Of a stretch of 48,871 nucleotides of DNA, positions 1 through 9,886 are shown piece by piece. The notes under the pieces were generated by a model, which made no database searches, had not been told where the DNA came from, and saw only the letters and a program-made list of their open reading frames with translations. How positions within the stretch are numbered: position 1 is the first letter of the stretch; every line of letters begins with the position of its first letter. Source of the stretch: Heterostelium multicystogenum (taxonomy: Eukaryota; Evosea; Eumycetozoa; Acytosteliales; Acytosteliaceae); assembly GCA_003667245.1 (NCBI GenBank), contig RCNN01000239.1:1-48871 (forward strand), read 5' to 3'. The translations under genes were made by a program, and so were the position numbers.

Positions 1-1883
1 GAAGCCCGCTGGGTGCTGATACTGCACTTCGCCCTGATAGATATGCTTCGAATCCCCGGCAGTTGGTTGTCGCCGAAGGTCGGGTCGTGGCGGTAGTAAG
101 AAGTCGTTATAGGTATACACCTGGCGCAGGGTGATTTTTTCACCAGAGGTGTTTTCCCACAGGCGTGTATTCAGCCGGCCTCGATTCCCTTGGTGGATCG
201 TCGGCGTGGCGTTGAATGCACCGGTGACCGCAGCAAGCCGTGGAGGTGGCCGGGATGATCTGCACGTTGAGCAATTCATTTTTCACCCACGAGCGGTAGA
301 GCGCCAGGCCCGTCGAAGATGCCCGACGAACCCTTGATCCCGACTTCCACGGTATTGGTTTTCTGTTCCACCAGCGGCCGTACGTACGGCGTGGTCGGCC
401 CGGAGCCGGAGTATTCCCACGACCCCGGTGGATCGACGGAGCGGCTGACGTTGGCAAACACTTGCAGTTGTGTGGGTTGAACTCGTAACGCACGCCCACT
501 CGCGGTGCCAGGCTCAGTGTTGTCGTAGGTCACATCGCTCGGGTAGGTGGGTGGTGTTGGCCACCAGGGCTTCCTTGACGTCGGCATGGCGGCGCACGTT
601 GATCGCCGAGACGCCACTGGTCAGCCACAGGCCGTCCACCAGTTCCAGGTCGTTGCCCACGGAGAACACGTGATCAAACGAGGAGCTGTAGTCGACGAAC
701 TTGCGCGTCTGGTTTGTTGGCGAAGGTGGAGTCGACCTGGCCCTTGAGGTGCTCGGTGGAGGTGAAGGCCAGGCTGGAGCGGCTTTTCGTGGCCGAACAG
801 GGTGTCGCGGCGGTCGTAGTTGATCACCGCGCTCAGGTCATGCCAGTCCCAGTAGCTGGGGTTGCTCGGGCTGTTCGGGCTGTTGTTGTGGGCGTACTGG
901 TAGTAGACGAAACCTACCGACAGGGTGGCGTCGTCCTCAAAGGTGTAGGTGGTCTTGCTGCCCAGCCATACGCTGCCGGGCGACGGCTGCCGGCGCCGCT
1001 GCTTTCGGCGGTGGCACTGGCACGGTCGGAATGGTGCTTGACCGCATCCAGGGTGGTGGCGCTCGGGTCGTTGTGGAACTCGTCGCGGTAACGCAGCATC
1101 ACCCGGGTTTCGAGTTGCGGGCTGAAGCGGTAGCCAAAGTTGGCCACTACGCCCTGGCTTTTCGACAGGCTGTAGTCGCGGTAGCCATCGCTGCGGTAGT
1201 TGTCGGCATTCAGGTAGTAATCGAACGCACCCTCGACGCCGCCGACGCTCAGGCTTTTGCTTGTTGTAGCCGTAGCTCCCGGTTTCCGCCCGCACCCGCA
1301 GCCCGGGTGCGGTGTAGCCGGTCTGGTTGACGAAGTTGATGGCGCCGCCAAGACTCAGTGCGCCGTACTGGAAGGCGTTTGGCCCCCCGCAGGATTTCGG
1401 TGTAGTTCACCCCCGAGCCGTTGAGGAATTCATAGGGTGTGCCGCCCGGGCCGGTGATCGGCAGGCCGTCGAACAGGAACTTGATGCCTCACGGAAATAC
1501 CCCGGCGAGGTGTTGGCGCCCGAGCCACGGATGGAGATCTTGGCCGCGTCGTTGCCGCCGGTGGACTGCACGAACACGCCCGGCTGATAGGCGAGGGTGT
1601 CCTGCAAGGTGGCCGTTGCGTCCCTTGCCACTTGTTCGCTGTCGACCACGCTGGTGCCGCCTGGCACTTCGGACAGCTGACTTTTGGCTGCCTCAACGGG
1701 CGTGATTTTTTGTGCCTCTACTGTCACCGTCTTTAGCCGTGTTCCGGTCGTCGGTGTGACCCATCATCTGCCTGCACACTGGCGGAAAAACCAGGGCTGA
1801 GCCCAGTCCACCATCGCCAGCCAAGTTGCTTGCCGCACGGCAAGTGTCAACTTTTGCAACTCTCCCCGAAAGATTGGATCCAT
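1..1883 (-). CDS. TonB-dependent outer-membrane receptor 1 (partial, frameshifted)
   Basis: Outer-membrane active-transport receptor; the 3' end lies beyond the left edge. Reading leftward from 1883 it shows a signal-peptide-like stretch, a plug domain (TVTVEAQKITPVEAAKSQLS, then a CSIRG-like 'KISIRGSGAN' box near 1540), and barrel segments such as SPQLETRVMLRYRDEFHND (about 1100) and VFANVSRSVDPPGSWEY (about 430). The same blocks occur in the receptor at 25550-27669 (VFGNVSRSVDPPVTW), so the two are paralogs. At least seven frame changes break it. The start at 1883 is preferred over in-frame codons further upstream because a sigma54-like promoter lies at 1956-1971. It is divergent from operon 1, which suggests uptake of that operon's substrate. 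The ligand is not known. Confidence 0.85.
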
Positions 1884-1955
1884 TAAGCGTGTTCCTTGTG
1901 AATAGATAAAAGAGCCCCAGCTTTCTATTCGAATAGTCATGCCTGTTTCGCTCTG

Positions 1956-1971
1956 AGCAGTTTCTATGCCA
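1956..1971 (-). promoter_or_regulatory. Sigma54 (-24/-12) promoter for TonB receptor 1
   Basis: On the minus strand the sequence reads TGGCATAGAAACTGCT, which has the invariant GG-N10-GC spacing of RpoN promoters and keeps TGGCA and TGC of the consensus. The receptor start at 1883 lies about 73 bases downstream. It shares the GGCAT core with three other sites found in front of the related genes in this window. Confidence 0.6.
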
Positions 1972-2167
1972 AGACTATTGGCCAAGGAATACGGGCGCTT
2001 AGTTAAGGTTAAGTGTTCTGCTGCGGGATACTTTTGTTTTGAATCGGTGTTTGATTCTCAACAGTCAACTTTAATGGCTGGGATTGCTGCAGCTGTCGCG
2101 AACGCAACAGTTTGATAAGCAGTGTGTAAGGCTAACCAACAATCCCGGGGTGTATAACGGGTATAAC

Positions 2168-2180
2168 CATATAAGTGTTT
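2168..2180. promoter_or_regulatory. Candidate enhancer-binding site (13-mer shared with 25345-25357)
   Basis: CATATAAGTGTTT occurs here, 70-80 bases upstream of the operon 1 sigma54 promoter, and is repeated exactly at 25345-25357 upstream of the second receptor's sigma54 promoter. The distance suits an upstream activator site for a sigma54 activator. It lies in the 439-base, relatively AT-rich intergenic region 1884-2322 between divergent genes. Apart from this motif and the two sigma54 promoters I see nothing else in that region. The role is inferred from position and recurrence only. Confidence 0.35.
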
Positions 2181-2249
2181 GGCAGTGTTCGCCCCGTTTT
2201 ACAAGGGTTTTGCGCTGGTTTTGTGGTCAATATGGCGTTTCTTGAAGAC

Positions 2250-2265
2250 TGGCATGCTCACTGCA
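2250..2265 (+). promoter_or_regulatory. Sigma54 (-24/-12) promoter of operon 1
   Basis: TGGCATGCTCACTGCA has GG-N10-GC and differs from the RpoN consensus (TGGCACG-N4-TTGCA) at only two positions. It sits 58 bases upstream of the binding-protein start at 2323. Confidence 0.7.
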
Positions 2266-2322
2266 TTACACCCCGTAATTGCAAACTTTCAGTGTTCATC
2301 GAGTTCCTCTAAGGAAGTGTCA

Positions 2323-4026
2323 TTGACAACCATCCTGAAACTTTCGGCGGTTATTTCACTGTCCTGGCAGTCAATGCCTGCTCACCGGCTGCGGCACCGA
2401 AACATGAAACGTCTGCGGCTGATGGCACGGTCACCAACGGTGTAGTGACTTATTCGGCGACGGACTTTCATGAGTCGTCACCGGGGCGCAGTGGCGGAAC
2501 TTTGCGCGTCTCAGCCGCCTCCGACGCCGGCAGTTTCGATGTTCATGCACTGTCTAACGGCAACATCCAGTGGATGGGCCGGATTCTCTTCGATTGCCTG
2601 GTGTACCAGGACGAGCAGGGCAATATCAGCCCGTGGCTGGCCCGCTCCTGGGACATCTCCGACGACGGCAAGACCTACACCTTTCACCTGCGCGACGACG
2701 TGACCTTCAGCGACGGCGAGAAATTCAATGCCCAGGCGCTGCAAACCAACCTGGACCATGCGCGACCCGGCGACCAAGTCCCCACTGGCCGCGGCCTATA
2801 TCGCGCCGTACCTGGATGGCAAGGTCATCGACGACTACACCTTCGAAGCCCATTTTGCGCGAACCCTATACGCCGTTCCTGGATGTGCTGGCGCAGTCCT
2901 GGTTGAGCATGATCTCGCCCAGGCAGATTCGCGAGGCGCCGAAGACCATCGCCGAGCACCCCATCGGCAGCGGGCCGTTTACGTTGCAGAGCTACACCCG
3001 TGACCAGGGCGCGGTGTTCATCAAGCGCCCCGGCTATAACTGGGCGCCACCGGTGACGCGCCACGCGGGCGAGGCCTACCTGGACCGTATCGAACTGAGC
3101 TACGTCCCCGAAGCCATGATCCGCTTCACGGCGCTAGAGTCCGGCCAGTCGGATTTCGCGCTTGATGCACCGGCCCAGAATGCCGCCGCCATCCGCGCCA
3201 ACCCCGACCTGGTGATGCGCAGCCGGATTCGCAAGGGCAACCCGAGCCGTGGCATCGTGTTCAACGTCGAGCAGGCGCCATTCGACGACGTGCGAGTACG
3301 TCGCGCCGTGGCCAAAGCCGTCGACCGCGAAGGATTGGCGTGGATTTCCCGGCTTCGGCGAATACATCGCCAAAGCCGATTTCCTGGCGGCGAATACCCG
3401 GTTTTTATCAACCCAACAAAGAGGCCCTGGCCTACGACGTCAAGGCGGCCAATACCTTGCTCGATGATGCCGGTTGGACAGGGCGCGACGCCCAGGGCTA
3501 TCGGACCAAGGCCGGGCAGCGCCTGAAGGCGACCTTGTTGGCCTATAGCAGCCCGGCCTTTCCCGGCAGCGTTTCGGTGGCCATCCAGGCCGACCTGAAA
3601 AAAGTCGGCTTTGAGATGACCGTCGAGATGCTGCCGCTGACCCGGGTGATCGAGAGGCGCTATGCCGGTAAGTTCCAGGCGATGGCGGACGGTTACTGGC
3701 ACACCAACACACCCGACGGCATGTTCGTGCTTTATCACAGCGAGTCCATCAGCACCGATAAAAGGATCGGCCAGAACGTTGGACGCTTCCGTGATGCCGA
3801 ACTGGATCGCGTGCTCAGCGCCGCTCGCCAATCCCGCGATCCGGTTGAGTTGCAGGCGCTCTATGGCGAGGCACAAAAGCGCCTGACCGAAACCGTGCCG
3901 TCGGTGCCTTCGGTGGAAGCCCAGGTATTCACCGCCTATGGTCGACAAGTCCAGGGCGTGATTTTCGATACCTCCCACAACGTACCGTTCTTCACCAGCA
4001 TCTGGCTGGACCGGGGGCAACCATGA
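2323..4026 (+). CDS. ABC transporter solute-binding lipoprotein, peptide/opine type (SBP_bac_5), operon 1
   Basis: Periplasmic lipoprotein that captures the substrate for the permeases and ATPase encoded downstream. After a short signal sequence a lipobox-like LAVNAC lies near residue 18. The body shows typical family-5 text: RSGGTLRVSAASDAGSFD, SPWLARSWDISDDGKTYTFH, PIGSGPFTLQSY and PFDDVRVRRAVAKAVDRE. The start is a TTG at 2323 behind AAGGAAG; a base error in an original ATG there is also possible. About five frame changes (near 2365, 2758, 2868, 3338 and 3408) break the reading. The end overlaps the next start by ATGA. It is clearly related to the binding protein at 12305-13967 (both contain APFDDVRVR and NYNWAPP-like text). 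The substrate is not evident; opines, peptides and modified sulfur compounds are all transported by this family. Confidence 0.88.
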
Positions 4027-4956
4027 GCCTGTTCAAATCCATCGCCTGGCGCCTGCTGGCGGGCATTGGCGTGCTGTGGGGCGCGGCGACGCTGACGTTC
4101 CTCGCGGTCAATTTCAGCGGCGGTGACACGGCGCTGGCAATCCTCGGCGGGCCGGATTCGATGCCCACCCCGGAGCTGCTGGCCCGGGTACGTGCCGAGT
4201 ACGGCCTGGACCAACCCCTCATCGTGCAATACGGCAATTACCTGGTGCGCCTGGCCCATGGCGACCTGGGCGAGTCCTATCGCTTGCGCATCCCGGTGCA
4301 GCAGGCGATTGCCGAGCAGATCGGTGCAACCATTCAACTGTCCCTGAGCGCGGCGTTGCTGGCGGTGGTATTGGCACTGGTGTGCGCGATCCTCACCGCC
4401 AACCGTTCGCGTTGGGTGCGTTTCAGCCGTTTCAGGCAGCGAGCTGGTGCTGTCATCAGCACCTTCGTTTGTGATCGGGATGCTGTTGTTGCTGGTGTTT
4501 TCGTTTCATTGGCACTGGTTGCCGCCCTCCGGTTCCGTTGGCTGGCGCTCATTGATCCTGCCCTCAATCGCGCTGGCGTTGCCGGTGGCGGCAGTGCTGA
4601 CCCAGCTGCTGCGCCAGTCCCTGGAAGACACCCTCGAACAACCCTTTATTGCCATGGCCCGTGCCCGTGGCTTGTCCGAAACCGCTGTGCGCCTGCGTCA
4701 TGCCTTGCGCCATGCGCTGGTGCCGTTGGTGACCCTGGCCGGGTTCGTGTTCGCCAGCCTGCTGGGCGGCGCGGTGGTGGTGGAATTGCTGTTTGCACGC
4801 CAGGGCATCGGGCGCTTGATGCTTGATGCCACCAGCAACAAAGACGTGCCGGTGGTGCTGGGCGTGACCTTGCTGGCCGCCACCGTCTATGTGCTGGTCA
4901 ACCTGGCCGTCGATTTGATCAACCGCTGGATTGTCCCTCGGGCCAACCAAGCGTGA
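4023..4956 (+). CDS. ABC transporter permease, DppB type, operon 1
   Basis: Inner-membrane permease of a peptide/opine/nickel-type importer. The N-terminus has the usual first membrane helix (LAGIGVLWGAATLTFLAVNF), then a periplasmic loop containing LLARVRAEYGLDQPLIVQYG, four more helices, and the cytoplasmic EAA loop QPFIAMARARGLSETAVRLR that contacts the ATPase. One frame change near 4430 splits it, and both halves fit the family. The length of about 310 residues is normal. It overlaps the binding protein by ATGA. Its usual partner, the C-type permease, lies 2.4 kb downstream, separated by two enzyme genes. Confidence 0.9.
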
Positions 4957-4980
4957 GTGCCTTTGAAGAAGGAAAAACCA

Positions 4981-6231
4981 TGAGTGCTTCGATCCCCGCT
5001 GAAGTGAGTTATGCCGACTTGCACCAGCGTTTCGCTGACGTATTTGCCCGGATAGCCGACACCGCCGTCGCCCGCGAGCAGCAACGCGAGCTGGCCCATG
5101 ACGCGGTGGCTTGGCTGCGCGAGGCCGGCTTTGGCGCACTGCGTGTGCCGCAGGCCTTGGGCGGCCTGGGTGCAAGCCTGCCGCAGCTGTTTCGCCTGTT
5201 GATTGAACTGGGAGAGGCCGATTCAAACCTGCCGCAGATCGTGCGCGCGCATTTTGGTTTTGTCGAAGGCCGGCTTTCCAGCCGCGACAGCGCTTCCCAG
5301 GATTACTGGTTCGCCAAAGTCGTCGACGGCGAGTTGTGGGGCGCCGCGATGGCCGAGCGCACCGACACCACCCGCAACTCGGTGACCCTCAGCGCGGTCG
5401 ACTCCGGCTGGCAGCTGGACGGCGAGAAGTACTACTGCACCGGCACGCTGTACGCCAACTGGATCGCCGCCGTGGCCCTGGATGGCGAAGATTTTGTCAG
5501 CCTCGCGGTACGCACCGACGCGCCGGGTGTCACCGTCGAGGATGACTGGGACGGCTTTGGCCAGCGACTCACCGGCAGCGGCACCACCCGCTTCAAGGCG
5601 GTGAACGTACCGGAGCAGCACATTGTGCGGCGCTTCAAGAAAGACGAACTGCGCGCCGAGTCCTACCTGAGCGCTTTCTACCAGCTGTTCCACCTGGCGA
5701 CCCTGGCCGGCATCGCCAACGCCGTGCTGCGTGACGCCACCGAATTCGTCAAGGGCCGCACCCGCGCGTTTGGTGTGCCGGGGCAATCGAGCCCAAGGAT
5801 GACCCGCTGGTGCAGCGGGTGATTGGCCGCTTGTCGAGCCTGGCCTATGCCGCACGCACCCAGGTGCTGGCCGTCGCGGAGGTGCTGCAGGACGTGCACG
5901 AAGCGGAGCAGGGGGGCACGCAACCGAACAGCATTACACCGAGGCCGAGATTCGCGCTTTTCAGGCGCAACAGATCGTGCTGGAACAGGTGCTGGAAGCC
6001 ACCACGCTGCTGTTCGAAGTCGGCGGCGCCTCCGCCACCAGCGAGTCGCGTCGCTTCGACCGGCATTGGCGCAACGCACGAACCCTGGCCTCCCACAACC
6101 CGGCGATCTTTCGCGAACGGGCACTGGGCAACTACTACCTCAATGACGTCACCCCGAACGCCGCCTGGCGCAGCCTGCAAGCCGCCGACGCCGAGCAGCA
6201 GGCCGCCCGCGACGAAGCGAGTGCGGTATGA
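4981..6231 (+). CDS. DszC/SfnB-like flavin-dependent monooxygenase (acyl-CoA dehydrogenase fold), operon 1
   Basis: Predicted oxygenase that uses reduced flavin supplied by a separate reductase, as in DszC, SfnB and related desulfurisation enzymes. It has the acyl-CoA dehydrogenase helical N-domain (EAGFGALRVPQALGGLG), the beta-domain (DGEKYYCTGTLYANWIAAV, then TGSGTTRF) and the C-terminal family signature FDRHWRNARTLASHNP. The ATG at 4981 follows GAAGGAAAAACC, a better ribosome site than the in-frame start at 4953. Frame changes lie near 5798 and 5912. True acyl-CoA dehydrogenases keep a catalytic Glu and lack the HWRN tail, so a beta-oxidation role is unlikely. Inferred role: oxidative cleavage of the imported substrate. 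Confidence 0.8.
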
Positions 6232-6263
6232 GCCATCAACCCTTGAAGAAAAAAGGATCACCC

Positions 6264-7316
6264 ATGCGTTACCGCCAACTGGGCAACAGCGACATCCAAG
6301 TCAGCGTGCTGGGCCTCGGCACCATGACCTGGGGCCACCAGAACACCGAAAACGATGCCCATCAACAGATCGACCTGGCACTGGCCGAAGGTATCAATTT
6401 CATCGACACCGCCGAGATGTACCCCACGCCGACCAAGGCTGAAACCTGGCGCACCACCGAGCGTTACATCGGCAGCTGGCTGGCGGCCAGTGGTCGACGT
6501 GACGAGGTGATCCTGGCCAGCAAAATCGCCGGCCCGGCCCGTGACCCCAGCAGCCAGCAGCACATCCGCGACGGCCTCAGCCGCCACGACCGGCGCAACA
6601 TCGTCCAAGCCCTCGACGGCAGCCTCAAACGCCTGAACACCGACTACCTCGACCTGTACCAACTGCACTGGCCCGACCGCACCACCAACATCTTCGGCCA
6701 GCGCGAATACCCGTATCAGGCAGACACCCAGAGCGTCGCCATCGAGGAAACCCTGGCGGTGCTCGCCGATCAGGTCAAGGCCGGCAAGGTGCGCCACATC
6801 GGGGTTTCCAATGAAACCCCGTGGGGCGTCGCCGAGTTTCTCAAGCAAAGCGAACGCCTCGGCCTGCCGCGCATTGCCAGTGTGCAAAACCCCTACAGCC
6901 TGCTTAACCGCCTGTACGAAGGCGGCCTCTCGGAGTTCACCCATCGCGAAGGCGTCGGGCTGCTGGCGTACTCGCCTCTGGCCTTCGGTGCACTCACCGG
7001 CAAGTACCTGGGCGGCGCACGGCCCGAGGGCTCGCGGCTGTCGGCGGTGTACCGCACTTTCAATCGCTACGACAGTGCCTCGGCCCAGGAGGCCATCACC
7101 GGCTACGTGGAGATTGCCCGGCAACATGGCCTCACCCCGGCCCAACTGGCCCTGGCCTTCATCATCGACAAACCCTTCGTCACCAGCGCACTGACCGGGC
7201 AAACCAGCCTGGCGCAATTGCGCGACAACCTCGGCGCGCTGGACGTGACTCTTGGCGATGAGATCAAGGCGCAGATCCAGGCCATCCACCAGCGCATCCC
7301 CAACCCCGCGCCTTAG
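6264..7316 (+). CDS. tas: NADP(H)-dependent aldo/keto reductase, Tas-like
   Basis: Intact 350-residue TIM-barrel oxidoreductase. It closely resembles E. coli Tas: LGNSDIQVSVLGLGTMTWG at the start, DTAEMYP carrying the catalytic Asp and Tyr, Lys within VILASKIAG, and the His-containing YQLHWPDR, then GVSNETPWGV and SVQNPYSLLNR. The start at 6264 follows AAAAGGATCACCC. It sits inside the importer operon, 32 bases after the monooxygenase and 15 bases before permease C. It may reduce an aldehyde or ketone released by the oxygenases; the actual substrate is unknown. Confidence 0.9.
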   Translation: MRYRQLGNSDIQVSVLGLGTMTWGHQNTENDAHQQIDLALAEGINFIDTAEMYPTPTKAETWRTTERYIGSWLAASGRRDEVILASKIAGPARDPSSQQHIRDGLSRHDRRNIVQALDGSLKRLNTDYLDLYQLHWPDRTTNIFGQREYPYQADTQSVAIEETLAVLADQVKAGKVRHIGVSNETPWGVAEFLKQSERLGLPRIASVQNPYSLLNRLYEGGLSEFTHREGVGLLAYSPLAFGALTGKYLGGARPEGSRLSAVYRTFNRYDSASAQEAITGYVEIARQHGLTPAQLALAFIIDKPFVTSALTGQTSLAQLRDNLGALDVTLGDEIKAQIQAIHQRIPNPAP

Positions 7317-7331
7317 CACCAGGAGCCTGGC

Positions 7332-8195
7332 ATGACGCAAACCATTGAAACGTTGATCGGCAATCGCCCGTTGCGTCTTGTCGGGTTTACCCAACTGCGG
7401 CCGGGTCTGTTGCTCGCCGGGGTATTTGTCGGGCTGTTGCTGTTGGCCGCCGTTGTTCCGCAATGGCTGGCCCCGTATGACCCGCTGGAGGCGTCGGCGC
7501 GCATGGCGTTCCAGGCGCCGAGCAATATGCATTGGCTGGGCACTGATGAGAACGGGCGCGATGTGCTCAGCCGATTGATTTATGGCGTGCGTTCGTCGCT
7601 GTTCATGGGCCTCGCCGCCACCGCGCTGGGGTTGGCCTGGGGCACCTTGCTCGGGTTGATCGCCGGGCTCGGTCCGCGTTGGCTGGACGGCGCCTTGATG
7701 CGCGGTATCGACGTGTTGCTGTCCTTTCCCGACCTGTTGCTGGCGCTGGTGATCATCACGTTTTTCGGCCAGGGCACGGCCAACCTGATTCTCGCCATAG
7801 GCATCGCCGGTGTGCCGCGTTATGCGCGCCTGGTGCGGGCGCAAACCCTCAGCGTACGCAATGCCGGCTACGTCGAATCCGCCGTCACCCTCGGCCAATC
7901 GCAACTGGCGGTGGTGCTGCGGCACATCCTGCCGAATGCGTTCAAGCCCGTGTTGATCCTCGCCACCATCGGCATCGGCGGCGCGATCACTGCCGGTGCC
8001 GCCTTGAGTTTCCTCGGCTTCGGCGCACCGCCGCCTGCGCCGGAGTGGGGCGGGATGATGTCCATCGGGCGCAGCTTCCTGGCCAATGCGCCGTGGCTGG
8101 TGGCCTGGCCCGCCCTGATCATCACCCTGACCGTTGTTTCCATCAGTGCCATCGGCCGCGAACTCTTGCGCCGCAGCGAAGGAAAGCCTCTATGA
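7332..8195 (+). CDS. ABC transporter permease, DppC type, operon 1
   Basis: Intact 287-residue inner-membrane permease, the C-type partner of the gene at 4023. It shows the family N-terminus with one helix (GVFVGLLLLAAVVPQWLAPY), the signature HWLGTDENGRDVLSRLIYG, and the EAA loop NAGYVESAVTLGQSQLAVVL. AGGAG lies 6 bases upstream of the ATG. It overlaps the ATPase gene by ATGA. Confidence 0.94.
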   Translation: MTQTIETLIGNRPLRLVGFTQLRPGLLLAGVFVGLLLLAAVVPQWLAPYDPLEASARMAFQAPSNMHWLGTDENGRDVLSRLIYGVRSSLFMGLAATALGLAWGTLLGLIAGLGPRWLDGALMRGIDVLLSFPDLLLALVIITFFGQGTANLILAIGIAGVPRYARLVRAQTLSVRNAGYVESAVTLGQSQLAVVLRHILPNAFKPVLILATIGIGGAITAGAALSFLGFGAPPPAPEWGGMMSIGRSFLANAPWLVAWPALIITLTVVSISAIGRELLRRSEGKPL

Positions 8196-9835
8196 CGATG
8201 AATATCCATACCCTCGGCCCGCTGGTCGATATCCGCGACCTGACAGTACGTTTCGGCCAGGCCGAGCCAGTGTTGCACGGTGTCAGTCTGCAGTTGAGCC
8301 GGGTGAATGCCTGGCGCTGGTGGGGGAGTCGGGGTCCGGCAAAAGCGTCACCGCCCGCACCCTGGCTGGCCTCACCGGCAAGGACGCCCATGTCCAGGCT
8401 GCCAAGCTGGCCTTCCAGGGCGTCGACCTGCGCCAGCTCAACGAGCGGGCCTGGCAGCAACTGCGCGGCGCGAGCATCGGCTTTGTGATGCAGGATGCGT
8501 TGGGCGCGCTGGACCCGCTGCGCCGCGTCGGTGCCGAGATCGAAGAACCGTTGCACCTGCACACCGCATTGGGCCTGGAAGCGCGCCGCCTGCGGGTGCT
8601 GGAACTGCTGCGGGATGTCGGTGTGCCGGAACCGGAACTGCGCGCCAGCCAATACCCCTGGCAACTTTCCGGCGGCTTGCGCCAGCGGGCGCTGATCGCC
8701 TCGGCGATTGCCTGCAATCCGCGGCTGATCATTGCCGATGAACCCACCACGGCACTGGATGCCACGGTGCAGGCCCCAGGTCATCGCCCTGCTGGAGAGC
8801 CTGCGCGGTGAAGACAATGCACTGCTGATGGTCAGCCACGACCTGTCGGTGGTCTCGCGCCTGGCCGATCGCGTGGCCGTGATGCGCCACGGGGTGATCG
8901 TGGAGGAGGGCAGCACCGAACAGGTCCTGCAAGACCCGCGTCATCCGTATACCCAACTGCTGCTGCGGGCCGCCAAGGCCGTGCACTTCCAGCCCACACG
9001 CCGACTGCTCACGGCGGTGGAGCCCGAGCCGGCGCCCCAGGGCGAAATACTGCTTGAAGCACGCGAGCTGTCCAAAACCTTTGTCGGCCCCGACGGCAAA
9101 ACCCGCACGGTGCTGAACCAGGTGTCGCTACAGCTGCGTCGCGGCGAGACGCTGGGGGTGGTGGGCGAATCGGGTTGCGGCAAGACCACCTTGACCCGGC
9201 TGATACTCGGCCTGGAAACCGCCGATGCCGGCGAGGTGTGGATCAAGGGCCAGCGCTGGTCCGACCTCGACGCCAGGCAAAAACGCGAAGCCCGGCGTGC
9301 GGTGCAAGTGGTGTTCCAGGACCCGCTCAGCTCCTTCGACCCACGCTACACCGTGCAGCGTGTGCTGTTCGAAGCGCTGGTGGTGGCTGGCGTACCGCGT
9401 CATGCCCGGCGCGACCGTGCCCTGGAACTGCTGGAACTGGTACGCCTTGATGCCAGCGCCTTGTCGCGCCGGCCGATCGAACTTTCCGGTGGCCAGCGCC
9501 AGCGCATCGCGATTGCCCGAGCGTTGGCGTCCGAGCCGCAGATCCTGATCTGCGATGAACCGGTGTCGGCGCTCGACGTGTCGGTACAGGCACAGATTCT
9601 CGAACTGCTCGACGACCTTAAGCGCCGCCTCGGCCTGGCCTGCCTGTTCATTTCCCATGACCTCGGCGTGATCAACCACGTCAGTGAGCGCGTGCTGGTG
9701 ATGAAGGCCGGTGAAGTGGTGGAGTCCGGCTCGGTACGCGCGGTGTTCGACCGTCCGGCCCATGCCTATACCCGCGCGCTGATCGATGCGATCCCGACCC
9801 TTGAAACCGACTACACGCCGATCCCGTTTACCTGA
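8192..9835 (+). CDS. ABC transporter ATPase with two nucleotide-binding domains (DppD-DppF fusion), operon 1
   Basis: Energises the operon 1 importer. The first domain has Walker A GESGSGKS (near 8325), signature LSGGLRQR (near 8665) and Walker B LIIADEPTTALD. The second has GESGCGKTT (near 9168), LSGGQRQR (near 9484) and LICDEPVSALD. Each half ends with the oligopeptide-transporter extension (HPYTQLLLRA; HAYTRALIDAIP). The architecture matches GsiA/YejF-like fused ATPases. Two errors split the first domain: a missing C at 8299-8300 and an extra C in the run 8774-8777. Removing both restores the family text. The paralog is at 15801-17517. Confidence 0.92.
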
Positions 9836-9886
9836 ATGTAGCGATCTGACGTATTGGAAAACGTATCTACGAAAGGAGTGCTCCTG

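Noticed and set aside
6258..7925. 555-codon open frame on the minus strand
   Set aside because: It lies opposite the intact Tas-like reductase and DppC-type permease and has low-complexity Gln/Gly/His-rich composition typical of antisense frames in high-GC DNA.
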